A program made the translations under genes and the position numbers. Positions 49,104-59,045 of a DNA stretch of 64,000 nucleotides are shown piece by piece; positions within the stretch are counted from its first letter, which is position 1; the number at the start of each line of letters is the position of its first letter. The DNA lies in NCBI GenBank assembly GCA_947494565.1, contig CANLVG010000008.1, positions 62,001-126,000 on the forward strand, read 5' to 3'. The notes below the pieces were generated by a model. It saw nothing but the letters and a program-made list of their open reading frames with translations, did no database searches and had not been told where the DNA came from. Source of the DNA: an uncultured Flavobacteriaceae bacterium. Its GTDB lineage: Bacteria > Bacteroidota > Bacteroidia > Flavobacteriales > Flavobacteriaceae.

Positions 49104-49964
49104 ATGGCCAAAAAGAGAAGGGAAATAAAGAAAAAGTTACTTCATAAGTACCGCTTGGTCATTCTTAATGAAAGTACGTTCGAAGAGAAAATTTCCTTTA
49201 AGTTGAGCAGACTGAACGTTTTTGTCACCGGATCGCTCTGTATCATCGGATTGATTGGGTTAACAACCCTTTTGATCGCCTTCACCCCCTTGCGAGAGTA
49301 CATTCCGGGATATTCGTCTACGAGACTTAAAAAGCAGGCCACGGAGCTCACCTATCAAACAGACTCCTTGGTTAGGGTCTTGAACAATTCAAATCGCTAT
49401 TTGGACAATATCAGAATGGTGCTCAAAGGAGACATCGAAAATAATGTTATCAATCGCGATTCGCTTCGTGAACAATTCAAGTTAGATCCGAATAGTGTCA
49501 ACCTTACACCTATCAAACAAGATTCACTTTTACGTGCCGAGGTAGCGTTGGAAGATAAATACAACCTTTTTGAAAGAAGCGGCGTAAAGACCGATTTGGT
49601 TCTTTTCCCTCCTGTGAGCGGTACGTTGACGCAGAAATTCGATTTAAAGAAACGCCATTACGCGGTTGACGTGGTAGCGCCTCGAGAAACACCGGTCAAA
49701 GCGACAGCCAACGGAATGGTCATTTTTGCCGAATGGACGGCCGATACAGGCCATGTAATTATTCTGGAACACGAAAATGGTCTGATCAGCGTGTACAAAC
49801 ACAACGGTTCGTTAAATAAATCTCAGGGTGATATTGTGCGTACCGGCGAAGTGATAGCTGCCGTGGGCAATACAGGTGAACTTACCACCGGTCCACATCT
49901 TCATTTCGAGATTTGGCAAAACGGGACACCGATCAATCCACTGGATTTTATCGATTTCAAATAG
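49104..49964 (+). CDS. M23-family metallopeptidase
   Basis: A 286-residue membrane-anchored protein with a cytoplasmic basic N-terminus (MAKKRREIKKK), one transmembrane helix about 42-66, a coiled-coil periplasmic segment about 70-150 and a LytM/M23 domain about 170-286. Zinc motifs are complete: HYAVD (His about 184, Asp about 188) and the second HLHFE (about 264-268). Such proteins cut peptidoglycan peptides or act in divisome control. Start at ATG 49104 rather than the TTG at 49095, which lies in the promoter-like element. The GH3-like gene follows after 5 bp, so the two are likely one operon. Confidence 0.92.
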   Translation: MAKKRREIKKKLLHKYRLVILNESTFEEKISFKLSRLNVFVTGSLCIIGLIGLTTLLIAFTPLREYIPGYSSTRLKKQATELTYQTDSLVRVLNNSNRYLDNIRMVLKGDIENNVINRDSLREQFKLDPNSVNLTPIKQDSLLRAEVALEDKYNLFERSGVKTDLVLFPPVSGTLTQKFDLKKRHYAVDVVAPRETPVKATANGMVIFAEWTADTGHVIILEHENGLISVYKHNGSLNKSQGDIVRTGEVIAAVGNTGELTTGPHLHFEIWQNGTPINPLDFIDFK

Positions 49965-49969
49965 AAAAC

Positions 49970-51466
49970 ATGTCATTAAAAGCCTTTGCTGCACGAATCT
50001 TTGCCAAGAGAGTGGCCAGAAAAACGGCGAAGTGGGTTGCTAACCCCATCAATACCCAGAAACAGGTTTTCAAGGAAATAGTGGAGCGGGCGGCGCAGAC
50101 CAAATTCGGGAGGGACCATGAATTTTCCGAGATAACCACCCATACCGACTTTGTTCAAAGGGTGCCGATTCGCGATTATGAAGCGTTAAAGCGCTATGTG
50201 GATGAGGTAGTCGAGGGAAAGAACGATATTCTATGGCCGGGCAAACCTTTATACTTTGCTAAAACCTCGGGTACCACCTCAGGGGCAAAGTACATTCCGA
50301 TTACCAAAGAATCGATTACACATCAGGTTGAAGCTTCGCGAAACGCCATTCTCAACTATATTCATGAAACCGGCCACGCTGATTTCGTAGACGGTAAAAT
50401 GATTTTCCTTCAAGGCAGCCCTGAAATGCAGGAAAAGAATGGTATTCAACTAGGCAGACTTTCAGGTATCTCGGCCCATTATGTGCCCAACTACCTACAG
50501 AAGAACAGACTGCCAAGTTGGGAAACCAACTGCATCGAAGACTGGGAAACCAAGGTCAATGCCATAGTGGATGAGACCAAAGATGAGAATATGACGGTCA
50601 TCGCCGGTATTCCGTCATGGGTACAGATGTATTTTGAAAAGTTGAATGCGGCAAGTGGCAGAAAAGTGGGAGACCTGTTCCAAAACTTTCAGCTATTTAT
50701 TTATGGGGGAGTAAATTATGAACCATATCGCGCAACATTCGAAAGTCTTATAGGCAGAAAGGTCGATAGTATTGAGCTATTTCCGGCAAGTGAGGGATTC
50801 TTTGCCTACCAAGATTCCCAGAAGGAAAAAGGAATGCTGTTGTTGTTGAATTCGGGTATTTTCTATGAGTTTGTCAAAACCGATGAATTCTTTGAGCCAG
50901 ATGCCAGACGGATTACCATTGAGGCAGTCGAACTGCACGTCAACTATGTAATGATCATCTCTACGAATGCAGGTTTATGGGCCTATAACTTAGGAGATAC
51001 CGTTCAGTTTATTTCTTTGAACCCCTTTAAAATTGTGGTTTCAGGTCGTATCAAACACTTCATTTCGGCTTTCGGAGAGCATGTCATTGCAAAAGAGGTC
51101 GAAGAAGCCATGCGAGATGCTATTGCCCAGACTGATGCCCAAGTGAACGAATTTACCGTAGCGCCACAAATTGTGCCTCCAGCTAATGAATTGCCTTATC
51201 ATGAATGGTTGATCGAATTTGAAAAAGCGCCAACCGATATGCAGACCTTTGTACGGATATTGGACACTACGCTGCAAAAACAGAACAGCTATTACTTTGA
51301 TTTGATAGAAGGTAACGTGCTTCAGCATCTAAAAGTCACTCCTATTCGAAAAGACGGTTTTAAGGGGTATATGCAATCCATAGGAAAGCTCGGAGGTCAA
51401 AACAAGATTCAACGCTTGTCCAACGACCGAAAGCTCGCGGATGGTTTGTTGGCATTCAAAGCGTAA
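49970..51466 (+). CDS. GH3-family (auxin-responsive promoter-like) adenylate-forming protein
   Basis: A 498-residue cytoplasmic protein of the GH3 family, which in plants conjugates amino acids to hormones through an acyl-adenylate; bacterial substrates are unknown. The nucleotide-binding signature is AKTSGTTSGAKYIPIT (about residues 99-114), with further conserved blocks IYGGVNYEPY (about 244-253), FPASEGFF (about 270-277) and NTAGLWAYNLGDTVQF-type sequence (about 338-350, here beginning STNAGLW). Start is ATG 49970, since the longer frame from 49913 lies inside the peptidase gene. Separated from the M23 peptidase by only 5 bp. Confidence 0.87.
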   Translation: MSLKAFAARIFAKRVARKTAKWVANPINTQKQVFKEIVERAAQTKFGRDHEFSEITTHTDFVQRVPIRDYEALKRYVDEVVEGKNDILWPGKPLYFAKTSGTTSGAKYIPITKESITHQVEASRNAILNYIHETGHADFVDGKMIFLQGSPEMQEKNGIQLGRLSGISAHYVPNYLQKNRLPSWETNCIEDWETKVNAIVDETKDENMTVIAGIPSWVQMYFEKLNAASGRKVGDLFQNFQLFIYGGVNYEPYRATFESLIGRKVDSIELFPASEGFFAYQDSQKEKGMLLLLNSGIFYEFVKTDEFFEPDARRITIEAVELHVNYVMIISTNAGLWAYNLGDTVQFISLNPFKIVVSGRIKHFISAFGEHVIAKEVEEAMRDAIAQTDAQVNEFTVAPQIVPPANELPYHEWLIEFEKAPTDMQTFVRILDTTLQKQNSYYFDLIEGNVLQHLKVTPIRKDGFKGYMQSIGKLGGQNKIQRLSNDRKLADGLLAFKA

Positions 51467-51472
51467 TGGGAA

Positions 51473-52768
51473 TTATTTGGCCAAAGTACTCTTTTTGGTA
51501 TCGAAAACCCACTTATCGGCATACATGCCATATACCAATCCGATTTCGTTTTCTTGAACGTACTTTTCGTCCTTTCCCGGGTCGAAATTCACATTGTAGA
51601 CGTATACACGAATTCCTTGTTTCTTTAGTTCCAGCATGAACTCTACATGATTTTTGATGATTCTTCGCGACAAAGCGACATGCTTCACATTGTTGATTTG
51701 GAGATAATCTATTTTATCACCTTTAAGGCCCATAAGGGGTTCTTGTGATATCATTACACCGATTCCGTTTTTAGAGGCCTCCTCTATGGCCATAAGGCTA
51801 AATAGTTCCATTAGAAGGCGATCTTTATCTACAAAAGCATTGGCAAAGGCCACTGGATCGTTGAGTTTGTCGGTCACCAAAATCGCGTCAGGGTGATTGG
51901 CAAACCAATCGTTAATTCCCTTCATGTCCAGTGTCGTGTAATCCCCATAGATTTTGTGTTTCTTGAATTCGGAGAGACTGGGTGGTAACGTGCCCTGATA
52001 GTCTGTAAATCGTGCCCACATTTTCCAGTCGTGAGCTGCAACCAGATGCCCATCGGAGGTAGTGATGATGTCAAGCTCGAAGAGGCGAAACCCCTTGTTA
52101 TAGTTCGCATCCAAAGCTTGTTTTGAATTGGTCGATTTCACTCCATCTATTTCGCCGCCTGCATGGGCGATATAGCGATCATTATTTGGGGTAAATTCAT
52201 ATTTGATTCTGGGAAAATAGATGTGGTTATCTGAAATGGTATCGGGAATATCTATGTTCATCGATAGCCGTAAATCGTCTATACTTTCTAGTAGGGCTCC
52301 CTGAAGGTTGTGGGCAATGTACGCTTGCCGGCTCTTGATTTCGCTTAGCTGATCAAATCCCATTTTTTGCAATTCCCCTAGCTCGGAGACTAAGCTTTTG
52401 GCAGCGGAATCATGGGCGAGTAGGGCATAGCGAGCGTTGTTTTTTTGCATTTTCCATAAGACTTCGACCATTGCTTTCGACTGCTTGGGGTCGGCATGGG
52501 TGTCAAAGGTTTTGAACTCGTATTTCGTCGCGCTTAAGAAGTGTATTAGGGTAAGACCGCGTTCCAAATGCTCTGTTTGGTCGCCGACAGCGAACAGACT
52601 TCTCTTTTTGGCATTAAAGCCATTGCTTTCTAGCAACAGGGCCGTGTTGGGAGCTTCCCCTTTCACTGTTGAATCCGAATAGATGCTAGCGCGGGCGTTA
52701 AAACCCACGACCAATAGGAACAGACCTATTGAAAATCGGGTCGGGAATTGGAACTTTTTCTTCATCAT
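51473..52768 (-). CDS. Exported protein with GDPD-like (PLC-like phosphodiesterase) domain
   Basis: A 431-residue protein with signal peptide (about 1-28), an uncharacterised N-terminal half (about 30-185) and a C-terminal TIM-barrel-like phosphodiesterase domain (about 190-420). Recognisable are YIAHAGGEIDG (about 195-205, the first active-site His), LFELDIITTSDGHLVAAHDW (about 228-247; Glu/Asp metal ligands and second catalytic His) and ILVTDKLND (about 295-303). The usual HR at the first site reads HA, and the rest follows a GDPD_like subfamily rather than the standard enzyme. A phosphodiester lipid head group is a guess for the substrate. Convergent with the GH3-like gene, 6 bp apart. Confidence 0.75.
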   Translation of the reverse strand: MMKKKFQFPTRFSIGLFLLVVGFNARASIYSDSTVKGEAPNTALLLESNGFNAKKRSLFAVGDQTEHLERGLTLIHFLSATKYEFKTFDTHADPKQSKAMVEVLWKMQKNNARYALLAHDSAAKSLVSELGELQKMGFDQLSEIKSRQAYIAHNLQGALLESIDDLRLSMNIDIPDTISDNHIYFPRIKYEFTPNNDRYIAHAGGEIDGVKSTNSKQALDANYNKGFRLFELDIITTSDGHLVAAHDWKMWARFTDYQGTLPPSLSEFKKHKIYGDYTTLDMKGINDWFANHPDAILVTDKLNDPVAFANAFVDKDRLLMELFSLMAIEEASKNGIGVMISQEPLMGLKGDKIDYLQINNVKHVALSRRIIKNHVEFMLELKKQGIRVYVYNVNFDPGKDEKYVQENEIGLVYGMYADKWVFDTKKSTLAK

Positions 52769-52970
52769 TTTTATTCTTGAATCAAGATGTTACCTTGAGG
52801 TAAGGCAAACTCTAGCTGTTGATACACAACGTCTTTGCTTTCGTGATATTGTGGTAAAGGGCCCTATACGTGGGTTTGTTTTAAAATTATGTGCCTGGTA
52901 GGAGAGCTGAACATGATTTCGGGAAATGACAAGCAAACCCTTTCGAACCGCCAAAGCTGATTTTTATTTG

Positions 52971-52978
52971 TAATTTTG
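52971..52978 (+). promoter_or_regulatory. Candidate -7 element for the polysaccharide-region operon
   Basis: TAATTTTG matches TAnnTTTG, 14 bp before the ATG at 52993, and is the only such element I see ahead of the long plus-strand run of genes. Confidence 0.45.
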
Positions 52979-52992
52979 CTCGAAATTCTTCA

Positions 52993-54678
52993 ATGAGCAA
53001 AAACACGACAACCACCCGAGCTCAAGAATCGACCAACGCTATCGAGCGTTTGTATATTACGATGCGGCATTTGTTTAACCGGGGGTTCTACAAACCTACG
53101 GGCGTATCTGGCGAATCGTTGAAAAATGCGCTGTTACAACTTAGGCCTGAGATCTATGGAACCATTGCGGAAGAAAAAACAGAACTAAACGGACTTGTTT
53201 ATGTTCTCGAGCGTTTGCCACAAGGTATTGAACAATGCAAGTACATCAACCTCACTTCCGACGAAGGGTATGGCAAATCACACATCGATCCGATCGTACC
53301 GCCTAAGCGGCGAAGAAACTGTTATCGAATCGATGAGGAACAAATGAATATTGAGATTACCCGTGGACGCTCCGATATTTATGACATCCTGACCCATTTG
53401 ACCTTTCTTTTTATAGAATCGCAAAAAATCTGCGAGCGTGTGCTGATAGAAGAAACCCAAAAAACGATTCGAGACTGGCAGAAGTTGGAGGCCGCCGTGA
53501 ACGCTAAAGAGCTTTCTCAGGCAAATCGTGAAACCACTTTGATCCATACAGCGAATATTCTGGGCCGTAGTTTCGAGGAAACCATGGTTTATTATGAGAA
53601 ATTTGCGACCGCTGAGAATCCCGAACGTTTTCTGGAAATCATCTATTGGTTGGGGAAACTGGCCATCGAAGAAGAATTGACCGATGAAAAAAGAGTCATC
53701 ACCTTTAGCACATTGCTAAGAGAACGCTTAGGGCATCATATTCATGGAGACCGTTGGGCCAATACGATCAAGAAGGTTTTTAAGGATCGGGGCTTGCTAA
53801 ATAGGCCGATTCATATCGTAAGTGCGAATATGCACAGTGTGATGAATTCCCTCTTTGCCAGAAAGGCACTGAAAAAGCAGTTTCCAAAGGGCGAAGCGCT
53901 CAAGATTTATGAGGCTTTGAGTGCATCCGGCAGTTCCGATTTGCGCAATAAGGTGGAGACCATGGCCAAAAAGAACGGGATGATTTCCATCGACGATGTC
54001 TCGGGTACGAATATCGATGTTCAAATATTCGATTTAGCGAAGTTGGGCGACGATGCCTGTTGCTATGAATTTTCGAAGGAGATAACCGAAGTACAAAAAC
54101 CTGTTATCTTTGTGATGGACTATGCTTTTGGCGAGCAGGCCTACGAAAGTATCGATGAATTATTGAAACCCTATGATGACCAGAAAAATGGAGCGATCTA
54201 TTTGAACATTGCTTCTATTTCGATTATGGGAAAGGCAGGTATTTTAGAAGGTGGAAAGGGAGATTTGATGATACCCTCGGCGCATATTTTTGAAGGTACG
54301 GCAGACAACTACCCTTTTCAGAACGAATTATGTGCGGCTGATTTTGAAGGGCATGGGCTAAAGGTCTTCGAAGGAACCATGGTTACCGTATTGGGGACGT
54401 CTTTGCAGAACAAGGACATTTTGAAATTCTTTCATCAGTCTACTTGGAATGTAATCGGCCTCGAAATGGAAGGCGTACATTATCAGAAGGCGATTCAATC
54501 GGCTTCTAAAATTAGAAAAAGTATCGGTGAAGATGTAAAAGTCAGATATGCCTACTACGCTTCGGACAACCCCCTGGAAACGGGGAGCACGCTAGCTTCG
54601 GGAGGCCTTGGCACTACAGGTGTTAAACCGACTTACTTGATAACCGATAAAATTCTAACCCAAATATTCAATTCATAA
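52993..54678 (+). CDS. DUF6909-like conserved protein with phosphorylase-like C-terminal half
   Basis: A 561-residue cytoplasmic protein that I recall as a conserved flavobacterial family (DUF6909; name from memory). The N-terminal half (about 1-275) is helical and includes YINLTSDEGYGKSHI (about 82-96) and RRNCYRIDEEQMNIEITRGR (about 107-126). The C-terminal half (about 275-561) resembles the nucleoside phosphorylase/AMP nucleosidase fold in places: VIFVMDYAFGEQA (about 373-385), GKAGILEGGKGDLMIP (about 414-429), an IGLEMEGVHYQKA segment (about 492-504) like the EME/DME nucleoside-binding motif, and YYASDNPLETGS (about 517-528). Function inferred only. It ends 3 bp before the Wzz-like gene, so it probably belongs to the same transcript. 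Confidence 0.7.
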   Translation: MSKNTTTTRAQESTNAIERLYITMRHLFNRGFYKPTGVSGESLKNALLQLRPEIYGTIAEEKTELNGLVYVLERLPQGIEQCKYINLTSDEGYGKSHIDPIVPPKRRRNCYRIDEEQMNIEITRGRSDIYDILTHLTFLFIESQKICERVLIEETQKTIRDWQKLEAAVNAKELSQANRETTLIHTANILGRSFEETMVYYEKFATAENPERFLEIIYWLGKLAIEEELTDEKRVITFSTLLRERLGHHIHGDRWANTIKKVFKDRGLLNRPIHIVSANMHSVMNSLFARKALKKQFPKGEALKIYEALSASGSSDLRNKVETMAKKNGMISIDDVSGTNIDVQIFDLAKLGDDACCYEFSKEITEVQKPVIFVMDYAFGEQAYESIDELLKPYDDQKNGAIYLNIASISIMGKAGILEGGKGDLMIPSAHIFEGTADNYPFQNELCAADFEGHGLKVFEGTMVTVLGTSLQNKDILKFFHQSTWNVIGLEMEGVHYQKAIQSASKIRKSIGEDVKVRYAYYASDNPLETGSTLASGGLGTTGVKPTYLITDKILTQIFNS

Positions 54679-54681
54679 CAA

Positions 54682-55692
54682 ATGGCTGATCAGACACCAC
54701 AAAAAAGTCCAACCGCTTCAGACGAAATAGACTTGGGGCAACTCTTGGAACTGATTAACAAAGGAATCAAAAGCTTCGGCAATTTCTTTTTGAGGATCTT
54801 CATTTATCTGCGAAGAAATGCACTGAAATTATTAGGTCTGATACTTCTTGGTGTCGGCATTAGCTTTGGGTTAAATCAGATTATCTCCAAAAAATTGAAG
54901 ACCGATGTCATTGTCCGCCCCAATTTTGAGAGTAAGAACTATCTGTACGATGTAGTCGAGGAATTGGCTTCCAACATCAAGTCGAGGAATCAGGTCTTTT
55001 TCCAAGAATTCGATATAGCAACAGAGGATCTCGAAGGTTTCACGATAGAAGCGGCCGCTATTGAAGAAGAAGATGTGAAAACAGAGGAGGTCGTACTCAA
55101 CGAGATGAAGTACTTGGAAGTACTCGAAAATTTTAAAGATGAGAGTTTTGTAATCGATATTTTGCGATCTGAACTCTCTGAAAAGAGTGTAGTAAATCAC
55201 AAAATCACATTTACGTATAAGGACCCCACAAAAGGGCCTGCTATTGTAAAAAAACTCATGAACTATATCAACACCAATGAGTACTTCGATGAGTTAAAAA
55301 CCGTATATGCCGATAATGCCAAATCAAGAATCGAGAAAAACACGCTTTTGATCGATCAGATTGACGAATTGGTCGACAACTACTCAAAAGCCTTATTGAC
55401 CGAGAAACAGAAATCGGGTACGGGAGTGGTATATATGGAAAAGGAGAATACCTTGAACGTGCCCTCCCTCTTAACCCTAAAAGATAAGCTCTTAAAGGAG
55501 ATTGAAGACAAGCGCCTAGAAGTAGCACAACAGACAGGCGTACTGAGCATACTGAATTTTGGAAAGACACAAGAAGTGACCAAATCCTTTTTCAATCAGA
55601 CTTATTTTCTGATCCCAACAATACTAGTGGTTGGCTTTGTACTGCTTTCATTTTTTAAATATTTGGAGCGCAAAGCAAAAGAGATAGAGTAG
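54682..55692 (+). CDS. Wzz-like polysaccharide chain-length/co-polymerase protein
   Basis: A 336-residue inner-membrane protein with the two-helix topology of Wzz co-polymerases: helix 1 about 48-70 (LKLLGLILLGVGISFGLN), a large periplasmic coiled-coil region about 75-305, and helix 2 about 308-328 ending in a basic tail. The sequence just after helix 1 (SKKLKTDVIVRPNF) resembles the post-TM strand of the family. It probably controls length of the surface polysaccharide made by the downstream genes. Start ATG 54682 is 3 bp after the preceding stop, and its own stop is directly followed by the rfbB start. Confidence 0.77.
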   Translation: MADQTPQKSPTASDEIDLGQLLELINKGIKSFGNFFLRIFIYLRRNALKLLGLILLGVGISFGLNQIISKKLKTDVIVRPNFESKNYLYDVVEELASNIKSRNQVFFQEFDIATEDLEGFTIEAAAIEEEDVKTEEVVLNEMKYLEVLENFKDESFVIDILRSELSEKSVVNHKITFTYKDPTKGPAIVKKLMNYINTNEYFDELKTVYADNAKSRIEKNTLLIDQIDELVDNYSKALLTEKQKSGTGVVYMEKENTLNVPSLLTLKDKLLKEIEDKRLEVAQQTGVLSILNFGKTQEVTKSFFNQTYFLIPTILVVGFVLLSFFKYLERKAKEIE

Positions 55693-56727
55693 ATGAGTAT
55701 AAAAGCAAAGCAAAAAACGCTTTTGGTGACCGGTGGCGCAGGCTTTATCGGCAGTAATTTCATACCCTATTTTTTACAGAACAACCCGTACGATGTGATT
55801 GTAAACCTCGATAAGCTTACCTATGCTGGTAATCTTAATAATTTAGCGGAGGTTGCTGATGATGAACGCTACCATTTTGTCGAAGGTGATATTTGCGATG
55901 CTCACCTTGTAAATCGACTGTTCAGGGAACATAAGATAGACGGGGTTGTTCATTTTGCCGCTGAATCGCATGTAGATAATTCCATTGAAAGTCCGGATAG
56001 TTTTATCAAAACGAACATCGAAGGTACGTTTACCTTACTTGAAGCTGCTAGAATGCACTGGTTGGAAAGTCCAAATCACGTAAAAGCTGGGTTTGAGCAC
56101 GCTCGATTTCATCACATTTCGACGGATGAGGTCTATGGCAGCCTAGGATCTGAAGGGTTTTTTACCGAAAACACTGCCTACGCACCCAACAGCCCCTATA
56201 GTGCTTCAAAAGCCTCCTCAGACTTTCTGGTACGGAGCTATTTTCATACCTATGGTCTGAACGTGGTGACCAGCAATTGCTCTAATAATTATGGCCCAAA
56301 GCAACATAATGAAAAATTGATCCCGACGATCATACGAAAGGCGTTGGAGGGTGAGTCTATTCCAATTTATGGCGACGGTACCAATGTTCGTGATTGGCTT
56401 TTTGTGTTGGATCATTGCCAAGGGATTGAACTGGTTTTCAAATCAGGACAGGCCGGTGAAACCTATGTCATTGGTGGCAATAATGAACACAACAATCTCT
56501 ATATAGCTGAACGTATTTGCGACCTGCTAGATAAAGAGTATCCAAAGAGCGCGGGAAGCTACCGCGACCAGATCAGTTTTGTGAAAGACAGGCCTGGCCA
56601 CGACTATCGTTACGCCATAGATGCCACCAAGATAAAAACGGATTTAAGCTGGACGCCTCAAGAAAATTTTGATTCTGGGCTTCGGAAGACCATCACCTGG
56701 TATTCAAAAAAATACCAAAAAGTATAA
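55693..56727 (+). CDS. rfbB: dTDP-glucose 4,6-dehydratase
   Basis: RfbB (RmlB) converts dTDP-D-glucose to dTDP-4-keto-6-deoxy-D-glucose, the second step of dTDP-L-rhamnose synthesis. The 344-residue SDR enzyme has the NAD-binding [10 protein letters not shown] (about 13-22), the catalytic THR/Asp-Glu region [11 protein letters not shown] (about 136-146), and the YSASKAS motif (about 164-170) with the catalytic Tyr and Lys. The substrate-binding segment [15 protein letters not shown] (about 193-207) is typical. Starts immediately after the Wzz-like stop and is followed after 2 bp by rfbA. Confidence 0.96.
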   Translation: MSIKAKQKTLLVTGGAGFIGSNFIPYFLQNNPYDVIVNLDKLTYAGNLNNLAEVADDERYHFVEGDICDAHLVNRLFREHKIDGVVHFAAESHVDNSIESPDSFIKTNIEGTFTLLEAARMHWLESPNHVKAGFEHARFHHISTDEVYGSLGSEGFFTENTAYAPNSPYSASKASSDFLVRSYFHTYGLNVVTSNCSNNYGPKQHNEKLIPTIIRKALEGESIPIYGDGTNVRDWLFVLDHCQGIELVFKSGQAGETYVIGGNNEHNNLYIAERICDLLDKEYPKSAGSYRDQISFVKDRPGHDYRYAIDATKIKTDLSWTPQENFDSGLRKTITWYSKKYQKV

Positions 56728-56729
56728 AA

Positions 56730-57587
56730 ATGAAGGGAATCATATTGGCAGGAGGGTCGGGAACACGCTTGCACCCCATAACATTGGCGGTCAGCAAACA
56801 ATTGATGCCAGTCTACGACAAACCGATGATCTACTATCCACTGGCCACATTGATGTCGGCTGGTATCCGTGAAATTCTGCTGATTACTACACCACAAGAC
56901 GGGCCCTTATTTCAAAAATTATTAGGTGATGGTTCCCAACTCGGGTGTCAGTTTCAATATGCGGTTCAAGAGCATCCGAACGGATTAGCTGAGGCTTTCA
57001 TCATTGGCGAAGACTTTATTGGCCAAGATAAGGTGGCTTTAATCTTAGGGGATAATATTTTCTATGGCTCGGGACTTGCCAAATTACTACAGACCAATAA
57101 CGACCCCCATGGAGGGATTATCTATGGCTATCATGTTCAGGATCCTGAACGCTACGGCGTTGTAGAATTCGACTCATCAGGAAAAGCCATTTCCATTGAA
57201 GAAAAACCCGAGCAGCCGAAATCGAACTATGCAGTACCCGGAATTTACTTTTACGATAATGAGGTAGTCGACATTGCCAAAAACATACAGCCCAGCAAAA
57301 GGGGCGAACTGGAGATTACCGATGTGAACAGGGCATATCTGGAAAGAGGCAGGCTACAGGTCAGTATTTTGGATCGGGGAACTGCTTGGTTAGACACGGG
57401 TACTTTTGGATCGTTGATGCAGGCGTCGCAATTGGTAGAGGTAATTCAAGAACGTCAGGGCCTTAAGGTTGGTGCGATTGAAGAGGTTGCCTATACCATG
57501 GGTTATATTGATAAGGAACAGCTGCATGCGCTGGCCAAGCCACTTTTGAAAAGTGGGTATGGCAACTATTTAATGTTATTAAAGTAA
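56730..57587 (+). CDS. rfbA: Glucose-1-phosphate thymidylyltransferase
   Basis: RfbA (RmlA) makes dTDP-glucose from dTTP and glucose-1-phosphate. At 285 residues it is of standard length. The N-terminal signature [19 protein letters not shown] (about 8-26) is intact, as are the GDNIFYG (about 109-115) and [20 protein letters not shown] (about 157-176) blocks. The C-terminal part supports the homotetrameric short form. 2 bp after rfbB and 8 bp before rfbC, so transcribed together. Confidence 0.97.
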   Translation: MKGIILAGGSGTRLHPITLAVSKQLMPVYDKPMIYYPLATLMSAGIREILLITTPQDGPLFQKLLGDGSQLGCQFQYAVQEHPNGLAEAFIIGEDFIGQDKVALILGDNIFYGSGLAKLLQTNNDPHGGIIYGYHVQDPERYGVVEFDSSGKAISIEEKPEQPKSNYAVPGIYFYDNEVVDIAKNIQPSKRGELEITDVNRAYLERGRLQVSILDRGTAWLDTGTFGSLMQASQLVEVIQERQGLKVGAIEEVAYTMGYIDKEQLHALAKPLLKSGYGNYLMLLK

Positions 57588-57595
57588 ATACGTCC

Positions 57596-58141
57596 GTGAT
57601 TGTAACCGAAACACGTTTAAAGGGATGCTTTACCATAGAACCTAAACTATTCAAAGACGAAAGAGGAGTGTTCTTCGAGTCTTTTCAAAAGGAAAAGTTG
57701 GAAAAGAAATTGGGGCAGCTCTTGCACTTTGTGCAAGACAATCAGTCCATTTCAAAAAAAGGAGTCTTACGAGGGTTACATTTTCAAAAGGCCCCCTACG
57801 CCCAGGCAAAATTGGTACAGGTAATCCAGGGAACCATCTTGGATGTTATTGTCGATTTACGTGAGGATAGCGACACTTTTGGGCAGCACATTAAGATTAA
57901 ACTTTCCGATAGTCACAAGAAATCCATATTTATACCGAAGGGTATGGCACATGGTTTTGTTGTGTTGAGTGAAGAGGCTATTTTTGCGTACAAGTGCGAT
58001 AATTACTACCACCAGCCTTCCGAAAGGGGTATCGCTTTTAATGACACCACGTTGAATATCGACTGGGAATATCCGACGGAACACCTCATTCTCTCCGAAA
58101 AGGATGCAGAGCTACCTTCGTTTAATGCACTTTATCGATGA
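57596..58141 (+). CDS. rfbC: dTDP-4-dehydrorhamnose 3,5-epimerase
   Basis: RfbC (RmlC) epimerises dTDP-4-keto-6-deoxyglucose at C3 and C5. The 181-residue cupin has the catalytic His in GVLRGLHFQ (about 55-63), DVIVDLREDS (about 83-92), the IPKGMAHGFVVLSEEA strand (about 111-126) and YYHQPSERGI (about 138-147). Start is GTG at 57596, supported by alignment of the following IVTETRLKGC to the family N-terminus. Its TGA overlaps the ATG of rfbD by 4 bp (ATGA), a sign of coupled translation. Confidence 0.95.
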   Translation: MIVTETRLKGCFTIEPKLFKDERGVFFESFQKEKLEKKLGQLLHFVQDNQSISKKGVLRGLHFQKAPYAQAKLVQVIQGTILDVIVDLREDSDTFGQHIKIKLSDSHKKSIFIPKGMAHGFVVLSEEAIFAYKCDNYYHQPSERGIAFNDTTLNIDWEYPTEHLILSEKDAELPSFNALYR

Positions 58142-58914
58142 AGCGCATATTAGTTACAGGAGGAGATGGCCAACTCGGCCAATGTCTGCGAAAAATTTCG
58201 AGTGACTACGGTGATCTGCAATTTGAATTTTACAATTCCAAAACACTTGATATTACCAGTTCAGAAAATGTCTCGTCGATTTTTTCAAAAGGGAACTTTA
58301 CGTATTGCATCAATTGTGCTGCCTATACCAACGTGGAACAAGCAGAAAAAACACCGGAGCCTGCTTTTGCAATAAACGCCGAAGGTGTCCGGATTTTGGC
58401 GGAACAATGTCGCGACCATCAGGTCACTCTACTCCATGTTTCTACCGATTATGTTTTTGATGGCACCAAAGAATCCGGCTATGTTCCCGATGATTTGACC
58501 AATCCGATTAATGCCTATGGAAAATCAAAACTACAAGGCGAACTCTATATCCGAGACCTTCTAAGGCGTTATTTTATCGTTCGCACCTCATGGTTGTATT
58601 CCGAATTCGGCACTAATTTTTATAAAACCATCTTGCGCAAAGCAAGGGCAGGAGAAGATTTGCAAATCACCGAAGAGCAAATAGGTTGTCCCACCAATGC
58701 GAATAATTTGGCCAAATACCTATTGGAGTTGATAGCGAAAGAGGATCCGGGCTATGGCATTTATCATTTCACAGATGGAGAGGCCATGACCTGGTACGGT
58801 TTTGCCGAACGGATTTTAAGGGAAAATAATTTAGAACAACAGGTAAGACTTGACAGGGCTAGGAATTATCGTACTTTTGCGAAGCGGCCGAAGAATAGCG
58901 TTTTATTATTCTGA
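58138..58914 (+). CDS. rfbD: dTDP-4-dehydrorhamnose reductase, C-terminally short
   Basis: RfbD (RmlD) reduces dTDP-4-keto-L-rhamnose to dTDP-L-rhamnose with NAD(P)H, completing the pathway of the three preceding genes. Motifs seen: GGDGQLGQCL (about 8-17), STDYVFDGTKESGY (about 102-115) and catalytic YGKSKLQGE (about 128-136). Length is 258 residues, while most family members are about 280-300. The protein stops at RPKNSVLLF, just where members continue with a further about 25-30 residues. Neither other frame downstream resembles the missing end. The rest is intact, so activity is possible but uncertain. Confidence 0.9.
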   Translation: MKRILVTGGDGQLGQCLRKISSDYGDLQFEFYNSKTLDITSSENVSSIFSKGNFTYCINCAAYTNVEQAEKTPEPAFAINAEGVRILAEQCRDHQVTLLHVSTDYVFDGTKESGYVPDDLTNPINAYGKSKLQGELYIRDLLRRYFIVRTSWLYSEFGTNFYKTILRKARAGEDLQITEEQIGCPTNANNLAKYLLELIAKEDPGYGIYHFTDGEAMTWYGFAERILRENNLEQQVRLDRARNYRTFAKRPKNSVLLF

Positions 58915-59045
58915 AAACACGGACCATTTCTGGTTTAAGCACGTAATTTTTTAAGAACAATAAATAATTCGAGATTAAGCTACTACAAAAAATCTGGCAT
59001 AAATTTTCAAAATCCGAATTTTCAAGAAATGTCTCATCCCAAATA

